This document shows, in pieces, positions 6,970 through 16,702 of a stretch of DNA of 64,000 bases. The stretch's first letter is position 1. The number at the start of each line of letters is the position of its first letter. The notes under the pieces were generated by a model. The model ran no database searches and was not told the origin of the DNA. It saw only the letters and a list, made by a program, of their open reading frames with translations. Source of the stretch: Thermocrinis albus DSM 14484 (lineage in GTDB: Bacteria > Aquificota > Aquificia > Aquificales > Aquificaceae); contig NC_013894.1 in assembly GCF_000025605.1 (NCBI RefSeq), positions 109,529-173,528 on the forward strand, given 5' to 3'. Position numbers and translations under genes: made by a program.

Positions 6970-6999
6970 TTCACCAATCCTTCTGCAAGATGCCATAAT
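6970..6999 (+). promoter_or_regulatory. Promoter of the DUF4382 lipoprotein gene
   Basis: TTCACC (6970-6975), an 18-bp spacer and CATAAT (6994-6999) lie between lpxA and the lipoprotein gene. The predicted leader of about 23 nt carries GAGGAGGT 6 bases before the ATG, so this gene has a conventional leader. Confidence 0.45.
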
Positions 7000-7029
7000 T
7001 TTTTTAAAAACCAGAGAGGAGGTACGATA

Positions 7030-8115
7030 ATGAAAAAGAAACTGGCACTCCTGCTGACGGTCTTTGCAGCCGGTTGTGGAGGCGGTGGAGGTGGAAGTAG
7101 TTCGGGATCAGTACCCCTCTACTTTACAGACGACGCTTCCATTTATCCTTCCGTCACCGTCAAGGTATACCAAGTGAACCTTTGTTCCGACAACAACTGT
7201 AACACCAAAGTAAACCTCTACGACAACCAGAATGGCCTTGCCGTTGACTTGGCCAAGCTAAACGGTGTACTTCAGTACATCAACACCGCCAACGTACCTC
7301 AGGGTACCTACAACCGTCTTGAGATAATTCTAGACAAAAACCTAACCATCACCGACCCAGATGGAATTAATCACGATGCCGTATTCGTAGACTTTTCCGG
7401 AAATCCCAACAAGCCTAACGTAGTGCATTGCGATAACAATACCCAAAAGTGCTACATACGGTTTAACGGTACCATACAGCCCCTCTCTATGGGTAAACTA
7501 GTAGTAGACTTTCAACTTAAAGAGTTTAAAGTAGATACCTCTGGCCAACCTTGGAGGGTAACAGAGGTAAAGGTGTCACCTATTACCCCTTCTGGCATAA
7601 ACAAGATGAAGCTGTACCTCAGTGTCCAAGCTGTATCTTCCGACACCATAACGGGTACTATGGGCGGTAAGACCTACACGGTAAAGGTCACCCCAAACAC
7701 CCGGTGTGAGATAGGGGGAGAAAACTTCGTAGGTTCAGATTGTGTCAGCCAAGTGCAACCCAACATGTGTCTTGAGGTGAAGACCACCAGTGACCCTGCC
7801 GTCACCACCAATATAACAGCTCTGGAGCTGGAACAAGAAAATCCTGAAAAGTGCAGCATGACAGGCAGTTTGAACTACACCATCCGCAAGTTTAAAGGCC
7901 AGGTGTTTGTTTTTGATCCTGCTCAACGCATCCTTACCATCTCTACCCCCACTCAGCTTTTGATATCCTTCGGTGTAAATGACAAAACCTACTGTGAGTA
8001 TAATGACAACTACTACAACGGTACAGATTGTTTCAGTTACCTTACTCCTGGAAAGATGGTGGAAGTAAAAGCCGATCCATATCGCGTGGCTCTCAAGATA
8101 GAGATAGAGGACTGA
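7030..8115 (+). CDS. DUF4382 lipoprotein with two DUF5666-like C-terminal repeats
   Basis: The N-terminus is a lipoprotein signal (KKKLALLLTVFAAGC, lipid-accepting Cys16) followed by a glycine/serine tether. Residues about 27-190 match DUF4382 (VPLYFTDD, LNGVLQYINTANVPQGTYNRLEI). The last 165 residues hold two similar blocks, each with a Cys-E/Y start and a G-x-DC near the end (TRCEIGGENFVGSDC; YCEYNDNYYNGTDC), consistent with DUF5666-type beta units. Ten or more cysteines suggest disulfides in the periplasm or at the surface. It has a strong Shine-Dalgarno. Its TGA directly abuts the reverse stop of glnE. Substrate or partner unknown. Confidence 0.75.
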   Translation: MKKKLALLLTVFAAGCGGGGGGSSSGSVPLYFTDDASIYPSVTVKVYQVNLCSDNNCNTKVNLYDNQNGLAVDLAKLNGVLQYINTANVPQGTYNRLEIILDKNLTITDPDGINHDAVFVDFSGNPNKPNVVHCDNNTQKCYIRFNGTIQPLSMGKLVVDFQLKEFKVDTSGQPWRVTEVKVSPITPSGINKMKLYLSVQAVSSDTITGTMGGKTYTVKVTPNTRCEIGGENFVGSDCVSQVQPNMCLEVKTTSDPAVTTNITALELEQENPEKCSMTGSLNYTIRKFKGQVFVFDPAQRILTISTPTQLLISFGVNDKTYCEYNDNYYNGTDCFSYLTPGKMVEVKADPYRVALKIEIED

Positions 8116-10908
8116 TCAGTCAAAAACTTCCAGGAAGGCTTCCCTCAGCCTTCCTGTGGCTTCTGTTATTTTTTCTTCCAGATCCTGAGGCGACATGTTC
8201 ATGGACCCGGCCACCTTCTGTATGTCCTGCGTCTGAAGAACCGACGTGGCGCTTTCCCTGGAGAGTCTTAGGTGAGTCTCCACCTTTCTCAGGAAGAGGT
8301 AGTGGGGATATATCTGTGCCAAAAGGGGGATGCGAGTTGACAGCTCTTTAAGAGCTCTTATCATAGAGCTTTCCCTCTTTTTCTCCTTCAGAAGGTAGTA
8401 CTGCAGGATAAAGTCACCGTCCATTATCCCACCCGGACCCAGCTTTATGTCCCACATGCCTTTACCCTTCTTAGCGGAAGCTTCCAGTTTAAAGCGCATC
8501 TGCTTTATCTCTTCCCTCTCCCTTTCTCCCAGAGGTTTTTCAAAGAGGAACCTATGGAGGAGCTCTTCCATCTGCTCCTTAAGGTCTGTGTCTCCCGTTA
8601 TGTACCTACAGCGGGTCCAGGCTATCCTCTCCCACGTGCGTGCATCTCTCTCAAAGTACTCTCTGTAAAAAGCGATAGGAGGGACAAGATCACCTTTGGT
8701 GCCCATGGGTCTCAGGCGAAAATCCACCTTGTAGAGGTATCCTTCCGGAGTGTGAAGGGTGAGGAGCTTCACCACCTTCTGTGCTTTTCTCACTATCTCC
8801 TCCTGAGAGTGTTCCGCAACAAAGACCAGATCAAGATCAGAACCTACGGTGAGTTCTTTGCTGCCGTACTTACCCAGTGCCAGCAGTAAAACCTTCTCAC
8901 CACTGAGTCCTAAATGTTCCCACAGGTCCCCGAGGATAACGTCGGCCAGCGTGCTGAGGCTCTCAAAGAACTCCAAAAGATCCTCATAGCCTTTTTCTTT
9001 CATGAGATAAACGAGGGCTATTCTCACCTCCCACACAGTGCGGAAACGCCTCAGCAAGTTTTCGTAGCTGAGATTCAGAATCTCCTTGTACTTTCTTAGC
9101 TCCGTCTCTATGTGGTGGGAAGAAGGATACTGTTGGTATAGAGTGAGGACATCCTCCAGAAGGTCAGGGTTGCGTGCCAGAATACCAGAAAGATAGGAAG
9201 AGAGAGATAGGATCCTGCAGAGAGAGGGCACTATGTCCTCACGTGGATCGGAGAGGATGATTTTTCTTCCTGTTGGGTTCGTAAAAAGTTTGTCAAAGTT
9301 AATGATACTCTCATCGGGATCTGCAGAACTTGACAGACATTCCACGTATCTGGGAAGAACCTTCAGCAGGCGGTTCTTCTCTTGGGTGGAGAGTCTTATC
9401 CCTTCCTTACCGTGAAGGTAAGACATAAGGACACTGCCGGTGCGCTGTGTTTGACGGAATCCCATACCTTCCAAAAAATGCTGCAGCTCCTGAAGGTCTC
9501 CCGACAGGAGAACTGCCGACAGGGGATGAAGTTCTTCCACTTTTTCTGAAGGTACAAGGCCTTCAAAAACTTCTCTCACCACATTGGTGTACTGACGGTA
9601 GAGCCCTTCCAGTTGCTCCCGTCTCAGGCCCATACTTACCGCCAAGAAGGTGAGATCTCCTTCTCCAAAGCTCTGCGTTTGGGAACAGTTTCTCAGCTGT
9701 ATTCTGTGCTCCAGACTTCTGAGGAAGGTATAAGCCCTCTCCAACTGGAGAGCCTCCTCGGTAGAGAAAACACCCTTCTCGTGGAGAAGCCATATAGCTC
9801 TAAAGGTGTTACTCTCCCTCAAGAAGGGATTTTTGCCTCCCAAGAGGAGGATAAGGGACTGAACCGCAAACTCCAACTCCCTTATTCCTCCTTTGCCTGT
9901 TTTTACATTTTGCTTCCCTATCAGTCTCTTGGAAGCTTCCGCCTGCAGTTGACTCTTTATAAGTCTTATCTCCTCTATGATTCTGTAGTCGGTAGTTCTT
10001 CCAAACACAAAAGGTGTTCGCACATCTCTGTCAAAGATCTTCCACAGCTCTTCGTCGCCAGCACAGAAACGAGCCCTCAGCAGAGCGAACCTCTCCCACG
10101 TTCTACCGTAGGACTCGTAATAAAGCTCCGCACTCCTCACCGACATGGTGATGGGTCCAGAACGCCCAAAGGGTCTCAGGTTTAGATCCACCTCGTAAGG
10201 CTTGCCCTCCTGAGTGGTACTGTTCATCAAAGACACCACTTTCTGAAACACCATACTGAAAAACTCCTGAAGACTGAGCTTTCCTGCATTTCCTCTGTCG
10301 GAAGAGTGAAGGAACATCACGTCTATATCTGAGTAGTAGTTAAGTTCGTAACTGCCAAGTTTTCCTAAGGCAAGGATAACACCGGTGGCCCTCTTGCCTC
10401 CCTCTTCTGTAGGAACACCGTACTTTTCCGTCATCTGGCTTAAGGCCCTCTCGTAACAGAGCTGTAACATAGCGTCCGGCAGCTGGGAATATTCGCTCAG
10501 TATGTCCTGTAGGGGTGCGGTGCCCAGTATCTCTTTGGAGAGAATCCTCATAAGCTCTCTGTGGCGATAGTAAGCCAGCCTTTGGGAAAACTCTTCATCA
10601 GACATGCTGTCATGAACCATCCCGGAAAGTTCTTTCCTATAGGTTTCCCTGTCTTTAAAGACGTACCACAGCCCGGGTATGGTTTTTTCAAACTCCTGAG
10701 GGTGATTAAGAAGAAACTTCCGAACACACTCGGACATGTCCATCAGCTTACCCAGAAGATAAAAACGCCTCTCATTGAGGTAGTCCATGAGGCTCTGGGG
10801 GTGGGGATGTTTTTGTAGAAGTTCTTGAAGACTTTCTTTCACTCGTTGGGGATTAAAAAACTGGTTATAGTTCTGGAGCCACCACCTTTCCAGCTTCTCG
10901 TTCCACAT
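8116..10908 (-). CDS. glnE: Bifunctional glutamine synthetase adenylyltransferase/deadenylase
   Basis: Controls glutamine synthetase by adding and removing AMP. Two nucleotidyltransferase domains are visible: GSYELNYYSDIDVMFL in the first half and GSKELTVGSDLDLVFV in the second, each with a G-S...S-D-x-D motif and each followed by an RLRP or NLRP segment (DFRLRPMG, DLNLRPFG). The frame extends upstream, but the start MWNEKLERWW is chosen because a minus-strand TATAAT lies 10 bp before it and actually overlaps the next upstream ATG. The final length of about 930 residues matches the family. Confidence 0.93.
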   Translation of the reverse strand: MWNEKLERWWLQNYNQFFNPQRVKESLQELLQKHPHPQSLMDYLNERRFYLLGKLMDMSECVRKFLLNHPQEFEKTIPGLWYVFKDRETYRKELSGMVHDSMSDEEFSQRLAYYRHRELMRILSKEILGTAPLQDILSEYSQLPDAMLQLCYERALSQMTEKYGVPTEEGGKRATGVILALGKLGSYELNYYSDIDVMFLHSSDRGNAGKLSLQEFFSMVFQKVVSLMNSTTQEGKPYEVDLNLRPFGRSGPITMSVRSAELYYESYGRTWERFALLRARFCAGDEELWKIFDRDVRTPFVFGRTTDYRIIEEIRLIKSQLQAEASKRLIGKQNVKTGKGGIRELEFAVQSLILLLGGKNPFLRESNTFRAIWLLHEKGVFSTEEALQLERAYTFLRSLEHRIQLRNCSQTQSFGEGDLTFLAVSMGLRREQLEGLYRQYTNVVREVFEGLVPSEKVEELHPLSAVLLSGDLQELQHFLEGMGFRQTQRTGSVLMSYLHGKEGIRLSTQEKNRLLKVLPRYVECLSSSADPDESIINFDKLFTNPTGRKIILSDPREDIVPSLCRILSLSSYLSGILARNPDLLEDVLTLYQQYPSSHHIETELRKYKEILNLSYENLLRRFRTVWEVRIALVYLMKEKGYEDLLEFFESLSTLADVILGDLWEHLGLSGEKVLLLALGKYGSKELTVGSDLDLVFVAEHSQEEIVRKAQKVVKLLTLHTPEGYLYKVDFRLRPMGTKGDLVPPIAFYREYFERDARTWERIAWTRCRYITGDTDLKEQMEELLHRFLFEKPLGEREREEIKQMRFKLEASAKKGKGMWDIKLGPGGIMDGDFILQYYLLKEKKRESSMIRALKELSTRIPLLAQIYPHYLFLRKVETHLRLSRESATSVLQTQDIQKVAGSMNMSPQDLEEKITEATGRLREAFLEVFD

Positions 10909-10918
10909 ACAAAACAGC

Positions 10919-10926
10919 ATTATAAT
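10919..10926. promoter_or_regulatory. Overlapping divergent -10 boxes, glnE / 139-aa gene
   Basis: ATTATAAT reads TATAAT on both strands. The plus box (10921-10926) ends 7 bp before the ATG at 10934. The minus box (10919-10924) ends 10 bp before the glnE ATG at 10908. Neither start has a Shine-Dalgarno. Confidence 0.6.
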
Positions 10927-10933
10927 TCTTCCT

Positions 10934-11353
10934 ATGCCTGTACAGGAATCCTTTCGCCAAGAAGCTATAAGGAAACTACAAGAAGTAGGAAAAGCCTTTG
11001 AAACAGTCCTCAAAAGTTATCTGGAAGACATAGATCCGGAAGATCTGGAGATGGGACTTCAGGTGAGCTTGGAGGAAGATCCGCAACTGGCCCAACTCTG
11101 GCAGGAGAAGGTGGAGAACAACAACTACATGGAGGTATCCTACACCGAGATAATGGAACACCACGATGGTGCTTACCTTAAGGCTACCTTTCGCAACGAG
11201 TATGAAAACTACACTCAAGAGAGGTACGTGAGTGTGCGCAGTTCAGGAAGGGTGGAGATAACCCATGCCCTCTTCGTAACCATAGGCAACGTGAGAGGGA
11301 GGGTAGAAAGAAGAGCGAAAGGCGGTTTTACAGTCTTCCTCAAAACTTTATGA
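10934..11353 (+). CDS. Uncharacterised 139-aa protein upstream of lpxB
   Basis: I do not recognise a family. The sequence is soluble and acidic in its first half, with a predicted helix (FRQEAIRKLQEVGKAFETV). The second half is beta-rich (YLKATFRNEYENYTQERYV, GRVEITHALFVTIGNVRG). No signal peptide, membrane span or metal motif is seen. The start is fixed by a TATAAT 7 bp upstream and looks leaderless. The stop overlaps the lpxB start as ATGA, so the product is made together with LpxB. That suggests, but does not show, a role in lipid A or envelope synthesis. Confidence 0.75.
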   Translation: MPVQESFRQEAIRKLQEVGKAFETVLKSYLEDIDPEDLEMGLQVSLEEDPQLAQLWQEKVENNNYMEVSYTEIMEHHDGAYLKATFRNEYENYTQERYVSVRSSGRVEITHALFVTIGNVRGRVERRAKGGFTVFLKTL

Positions 11354-12453
11354 AAGTTCTCATCTCTCTCGCTGACAGATCGGCAGCCCTGTACATCAGA
11401 CACATCATAAAAGGACTGGAAGGTATAGAGTTTTACGGTGTGACGGACAGTTCCTTAGAGGAGCTGGGTGTTAAGAGACTGGCCTCTGTGGACGATCTGT
11501 CGGTGGTGGGTTTCTGGGAGGCTCTGCCCCGTATTCCCAAAGCTATAGGACTCCTCCGTAAGATAGAGGAGATGGCGGAGAAGATGGATGTTCTGGTGTT
11601 GTGCGATGCTCCCGCTTTTCATCTTCCCCTCCTCAAGAGGGTGAGAAAAAAGGCCAAAAAGATCATCTACTTTATACCCCCTCAAGCATGGGCATGGAAG
11701 GAAGAGAGAGCTCGCGTGGTAACTCAGTACGCCGATGAGATAGTGGTGATTCTTCCCTTTGAGGTGGACTTTTACAGAAAATGGGGAAAAGAGGTCCATT
11801 ACGTAGGTCACCCTCTTGTGGACTTAGCAAAACCTACCCTCACCCAGCAGCAGGTGGTGGAGAAAGTAGGTACAGAAAAGTACGTAGCTGTTCTTCCGGG
11901 AAGTAGGTGGAGTGAGATAAAAAGACACGCTCCCTATCTGCGTCCGGTTCTGGATATGCTTTATAAGGAGACAGGCCTTTACTTGGTGGTGCCCACCTTT
12001 GAAGCTTTTCTCCCATATCTTCAAAAGGAGTGGAAGGATCTTCCCGTCAAGTTCTTTACCCCATCTTCACTACCGGAACCCTCTCGCAACATCATGAGCT
12101 ACGCAAAGGCAGGCATCATAGCTAGTGGAACCGCCGACCTGGAGGCCTCTTTACTCTCTTGCCCCCACGTTACCTTTTACCGTACCCATCTTATCACCTA
12201 CCTTATAGGTAAAAGGCTGGCCCGAGTCTCTTACATCGCTCTTACCAACTTGGTGGCCGGCAGGCAGGTAGTTCCTGAGCTGGTGCAAAAAAGCCCCTCT
12301 GAGTTATACAACACCTTCAGACAGCTGATAAACTCACCTGAACTTCTCTCCCAACAGAAGGAGTATTTTGGAGAGATGAGAAATATACTGGGTCCTGAAG
12401 GTGTGTTGGACCGCCTACGATCTCTCTTTCTCCAGCTTTTCTATGAGAGATAG
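11350..12453 (+). CDS. lpxB: Lipid-A-disaccharide synthase
   Basis: A GT19 glycosyltransferase that joins UDP-diacylglucosamine and lipid X at the inner membrane. Landmarks are the short N-terminal segment before AALYIRHIIKGL, LVLCDAPAFHLPLLK, FIPPQAWAWKEERA, VGHPLVD, VLPGSRWSEIKRH, and SGTADLEASLL, where the donor pocket lies. At 367 residues it is slightly short of the usual 380. It is co-translated with the 139-residue gene before it. Its last 39 bp overlap rluD on the other strand. Confidence 0.92.
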   Translation: MKVLISLADRSAALYIRHIIKGLEGIEFYGVTDSSLEELGVKRLASVDDLSVVGFWEALPRIPKAIGLLRKIEEMAEKMDVLVLCDAPAFHLPLLKRVRKKAKKIIYFIPPQAWAWKEERARVVTQYADEIVVILPFEVDFYRKWGKEVHYVGHPLVDLAKPTLTQQQVVEKVGTEKYVAVLPGSRWSEIKRHAPYLRPVLDMLYKETGLYLVVPTFEAFLPYLQKEWKDLPVKFFTPSSLPEPSRNIMSYAKAGIIASGTADLEASLLSCPHVTFYRTHLITYLIGKRLARVSYIALTNLVAGRQVVPELVQKSPSELYNTFRQLINSPELLSQQKEYFGEMRNILGPEGVLDRLRSLFLQLFYER

Positions 12454-13389
12454 CACATCACTGAAGGGTTGAATGTCCTCCTTAGAAAACTCCATCCACT
12501 GCCCACTTACAGGGTGGTAGAAACCCAGTCTGTAGCTCACCAGCATATGACACTCTCCCATAGCCTCGTTTATTTCCTGAGGTAAAGAGGAAGGCACATA
12601 CCCGTAGATCCTGTCACCTAGTACAGGATGCCCTATGCCGGCCATGTGAACCCTTATCTGGTGAGTTCTGCCTGTGTAAATTCTTATCTCCAAAAGACTC
12701 ACAGAAAGGCTCCTGTACCTTTTAAGAACCTTGTAGTGGGTGATGGCATCTCTCCCCTTTTCCGATACAGTAAAACGCTTTCTGTGACGGGGATCTCTCG
12801 CCAGAGGCATGCTTAGGGTCCCCTCATCCCTCTCCACCAGACCCTTCACCAACGCCCTGTAAACTTTTAGAACCTTTCTCTTCTCAAACTGCTCTGCCAG
12901 CCTTCGGTGCGCCAACTCCCTTTTGGCCACCACCATAACACCCATAGTGTTCCTGTCAAGACGGTGCACTATGCCCGGCCTGTACCATTCGCCCACTGTG
13001 GGGAGATCCCTCCAACGGAAGAGAAGAGCGTTTACCAAAGTGCCCGACGTATAGCCAGGTGAAGGATGTACCACAAGACCACAGGGTTTTACTACCACCG
13101 CCAGATCGTCATCCTCGTAGAGGATCTCTAAAGGTATGTCCTCTGCAGGCAGCGAAAGAGGCTCCACCTTAGGTACACACAGCACAACAACCTCACCCCC
13201 TTTTACCTTTCTGGAAGGCTTGTAAACCACCTGACCATCCACCAACACGTATCCTCCCTCCACCAACTCTTTAATGTAACTGCGCGAAAAGTCCGGATAA
13301 GCCTCCGCAAGAAACTGGTCTAACCTCTTACCTGCCTGGTGCTCTTCTACCCTAAACTCAAGAATCTCCTCTGTTCTTTCCGGACACAT
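12415..13389 (-). CDS. rluD: RluD-family large-subunit rRNA pseudouridine synthase
   Basis: An N-terminal S4-like RNA-binding domain (GKRLDQFLAEAYPDFSRSYIKELVEGG) is followed by the pseudouridine synthase domain with GIVHRLDRNTMGVMVVAK (catalytic Asp in HRLDR) and RTHQIRVHMAGIGHPVLGD. RluD modifies helix 69 of 23S rRNA. RluC and related enzymes share this layout, so the exact target is inferred. The start overlaps the end of a 58-codon gene by 32 bp, so translation is probably coupled to it. Confidence 0.88.
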   Translation of the reverse strand: MCPERTEEILEFRVEEHQAGKRLDQFLAEAYPDFSRSYIKELVEGGYVLVDGQVVYKPSRKVKGGEVVVLCVPKVEPLSLPAEDIPLEILYEDDDLAVVVKPCGLVVHPSPGYTSGTLVNALLFRWRDLPTVGEWYRPGIVHRLDRNTMGVMVVAKRELAHRRLAEQFEKRKVLKVYRALVKGLVERDEGTLSMPLARDPRHRKRFTVSEKGRDAITHYKVLKRYRSLSVSLLEIRIYTGRTHQIRVHMAGIGHPVLGDRIYGYVPSSLPQEINEAMGECHMLVSYRLGFYHPVSGQWMEFSKEDIQPFSDVLSLIEKLEKERS

Positions 13390-13534
13390 GTATGTGGATC
13401 TCTATATACTCAGGCTCTTCTTCCAGATTGAGACTCCTTATAAAACCCAGAACCACGTTATAGGCCACTCTTCTGGGAAAATCTTTAAGGTTAAGCTCCT
13501 TTCCATTCACCTTTATAACCACCTTATTTTCCAT
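13358..13534 (-). CDS. Small conserved-looking protein, 58 aa, upstream of rluD
   Basis: An ATG-to-TGA frame fills the gap between rluD and the WecA-like gene. It encodes a compact basic-to-acidic protein starting MENKVVIKVNGKELNLKDF, with FPRRVAYNVVLGFIRSLN in the middle and the stretch EYIEIHIHV near the end. The beta-alpha-beta pattern and coding-like composition suggest a real small domain. A minus-strand TAAAAT ends exactly 8 bp before the ATG, the same spacing as at other operon heads here. That makes it the likely first gene of the rluD transcript. I do not recognise the family. Confidence 0.6.
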   Translation of the reverse strand: MENKVVIKVNGKELNLKDFPRRVAYNVVLGFIRSLNLEEEPEYIEIHIHVSGKNRGDS

Positions 13535-13540
13535 GGCATC

Positions 13541-14623
13541 TTATTTTAAAAGCTTGAGGAACCCTTTCAGAAGAGAGGGAGTCTTGAAGGACACTATGCG
13601 AAAGTAAAGCCACACATAGAAAGTAGCATACAAGACACAACTCAGCACCAGTAATGGAGTGCTTTTCCAGAAAAGAACTGCCGGAACAGTACACAAGATC
13701 TGCATAAACCACAGGTAAGGTGATGTAAGGGAGTTTTTCAGTCGCTCCGATACCACCTCCCCCAAAAACATCTTCACTATTCTTCTGTGAATCATCATAT
13801 GAAAGTGAAGGGGATCAGGCTCAAAAGGTGAGGTTCCCCTCAAAAACTTTTTCCTCAAAATAGAAAAAAGGGTTTCCCATATGGGATAAAACAGCAGAGT
13901 GAGAGGAAACCAAGCGGATACCTCACTGTGTCTGTTTACCATAAGAACACCCACAAGCCCAGCCAAAAACCCACTCAGGTACGCCCCCGAATCTCCCAAA
14001 AACACAAAACCCATAGGAAAGTTCCACAGAAAGAAACCCAAAAGAGCCGAAGCAAAGGCGAGGCTAAGATAAAGTAAAAACCAGTCATTGAGGAGGAAAG
14101 AAACGTAAGCATAAGCGAGGAAAACTATTATTCCTACACCCCCCGCAAGACCGTTAAACCCATCTATTATGTTGAAGGCGTTGGAACTGCCCGCAAGAGC
14201 AAAGGAGGTAAAAAGAAGGGAAAAAACCGTCACCTTTGCCAGCAAAGGATCCACAAAAGGAACATCCACCCGCAGCAGATGAGCATCCAAAAGGAGACCC
14301 CCCATAAACCCAGAAAGAAAAGCCAACGAAAGCCTAACCCTAGGAGAGACCCTTTTGGTTATGTCTTCGGCAAGACCACCCAGAAACACAGGAAGGGAAA
14401 CCACCAGCACCTTAAAAAACTCACCCCAAAAATCCTTACCCACCCACCAAAAAGCCCCACCCACCGCCAACATGGAACCGTAGAGGGCAACTCCTCCCGT
14501 CCTAACAGCATCCCAACTATGAAACTTCTGGACCCCCTCTGTGACATCCTTCACACCCCAGTATCTTACCATCCACCAACACAGCAAGAAAGACACCCCA
14601 AAGGCTATCAGGAGAAATATCAA
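13541..14623 (-). CDS. Undecaprenyl-phosphate sugar-1-phosphate transferase (WecA/MraY family)
   Basis: A polytopic membrane protein of 360 residues with about ten hydrophobic spans. It contains GGLAEDITKR, the NAFNIIDGFNGLAGG motif (catalytic aspartates), and FVFLGDSGAY, with a cytoplasmic HFH histidine motif (DPLHFHMMIHRR). Such enzymes start O-antigen or other glycan chains by placing a sugar phosphate on the C55 lipid carrier. It sits directly after wzz (4-bp overlap) in the polysaccharide operon, which favours an O-antigen role over peptidoglycan. Confidence 0.88.
   Translation of the reverse strand: MIFLLIAFGVSFLLCWWMVRYWGVKDVTEGVQKFHSWDAVRTGGVALYGSMLAVGGAFWWVGKDFWGEFFKVLVVSLPVFLGGLAEDITKRVSPRVRLSLAFLSGFMGGLLLDAHLLRVDVPFVDPLLAKVTVFSLLFTSFALAGSSNAFNIIDGFNGLAGGVGIIVFLAYAYVSFLLNDWFLLYLSLAFASALLGFFLWNFPMGFVFLGDSGAYLSGFLAGLVGVLMVNRHSEVSAWFPLTLLFYPIWETLFSILRKKFLRGTSPFEPDPLHFHMMIHRRIVKMFLGEVVSERLKNSLTSPYLWFMQILCTVPAVLFWKSTPLLVLSCVLYATFYVWLYFRIVSFKTPSLLKGFLKLLK
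13543..13548 (-). promoter_or_regulatory. -10 box of the 58-aa gene and rluD
   Basis: Minus-strand TAAAAT within the last codons of the WecA-like gene, 8 bp before the ATG of the small gene. It would separate rluD transcription from the polysaccharide operon. Confidence 0.5.
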
Positions 14624-15444
14624 GGAGAAGCCCCCCTCCTAGACTTTACATACTCCATCAGAAGCACCACAAAGACCCCCAAAAACAGTGATCCTATAAA
14701 ACCCACACCCAGTATCAGTAACCGCTTAGGAGAAGATGGTTCAACGGGAGTAGAAGGTGGATCTACCACCTTAAACTTCCAGTCAGGATCTATCTGTGCC
14801 TCCAAAAGCTCCTCCAAAAGGTTTAACTTCATGTTCTCTAACTTGTTAAGCACGTAGGTGTCCTTTGTACTGGCCATAATTTTGTCCAATTCGTTTATCT
14901 GGTTCTGTAAACTGTTTACAAAACTGTTCCTCAGATTCTCCTTTAGAGTCTTCAGAACGTACTCTCCCAACTCTTTAGCTTCCTGCGGTGTTCTACCTTT
15001 AACCCTTATTACGATAACACCGGTTTTAGGATCGTCCTGAAAGCTTACCATCTTCCTGAGCTTTTCCGCAGCCTCTTGGGGAGTCTTAGCAGAGATCCTT
15101 TGGGTGAGGTGGTACTTTTCCACTATGTCCAAGTAAAGACTTTGACCAGAGAGAGCACCCAGTATTTCGGATCTTGCATTTTGCAAAGCAAGATTACCCA
15201 AGCTGGCCATACCAGAAAAACCGGTAGCGCTTTTGGTAAGGGTGTAGGTCAGAAGCTTGGAACCTTCCCCTCCCAAAGGCAGAATTCTGGCCTCCGATTG
15301 GTAGGTGTTGGGTATAAGATAGGCTACGCCTCCCGCCAACAGAGTCCCTATCACCACAAAAGCTAAGAGAACCTTCCTCCAGTGCCACAGTACAGAAAAA
15401 AGCTCCCACAAATCTATCTCTTCTTGAGGCCTTTCTTCAGGCAT
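14620..15444 (-). CDS. wzz: Wzz-type polysaccharide chain-length determinant
   Basis: The 274-residue layout is typical of Wzz/PCP-1. There is an N-terminal membrane span after a short cytoplasmic leader (LLAFVVIGTLLAGGVAYLI). A periplasmic part follows with helices and a coiled segment (NSLQNQINELDKIM, LNKLENMKLNLLEELLEA). A proline-rich segment (VVDPPSTPVEPSSPKR) precedes a second C-terminal span. Wzz sets the modal O-antigen length with the Wzy polymerase, which is present upstream in the same operon. A Shine-Dalgarno AAGGAGGG lies within the end of the preceding small frame. Confidence 0.88.
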   Translation of the reverse strand: MPEERPQEEIDLWELFSVLWHWRKVLLAFVVIGTLLAGGVAYLIPNTYQSEARILPLGGEGSKLLTYTLTKSATGFSGMASLGNLALQNARSEILGALSGQSLYLDIVEKYHLTQRISAKTPQEAAEKLRKMVSFQDDPKTGVIVIRVKGRTPQEAKELGEYVLKTLKENLRNSFVNSLQNQINELDKIMASTKDTYVLNKLENMKLNLLEELLEAQIDPDWKFKVVDPPSTPVEPSSPKRLLILGVGFIGSLFLGVFVVLLMEYVKSRRGASP

Positions 15445-15616
15445 ACAAACCCTCCTTGAACCTTAGTTTTTCTAAAGTGCGTTTGTTTATTAAGTCCCTC
15501 TCCCTGTCTATAAACCAACCCCATTTGTTGAAATATTTTATGGCACTTTCTATATGGTATGCGAGAAGTTTTTTGTTTTTGTAGGAGCCCTGTCCGCTTA
15601 AGTATGGAATATTCAT
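15437..15616 (-). CDS. Possible small protein or gene remnant, 59 aa, between gmd and wzz
   Basis: An open frame starting MNIPYLSGQGSYKNKK and continuing with AYHIESAIKYFNKWGWF and RERDLINKRTLEKLRFK. It overlaps the wzz start by 8 bp. Its composition looks coding. However, the good Shine-Dalgarno GGAGGTG upstream is spaced for an earlier ATG that reads only three codons (M-K-L-stop). The frame with a product has that site 13 bases away. It may be a short translationally coupled protein, or the decayed end of a gene lost when the gmd cassette was exchanged. No family recognised. Confidence 0.35.
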   Translation of the reverse strand: MNIPYLSGQGSYKNKKLLAYHIESAIKYFNKWGWFIDRERDLINKRTLEKLRFKEGLYA

Positions 15617-15649
15617 AGCTTCATCTCTACACCTCCGGTTTAATGTTCC

Positions 15650-16702
<1,053 letters not shown>

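Noticed and set aside
8111-8122. Palindrome GACTGATCAGTC as a bidirectional terminator
   Set aside because: It is only 12 bp without loop bases and is followed by a short A/T run. It is simply formed by the two facing stop codons.
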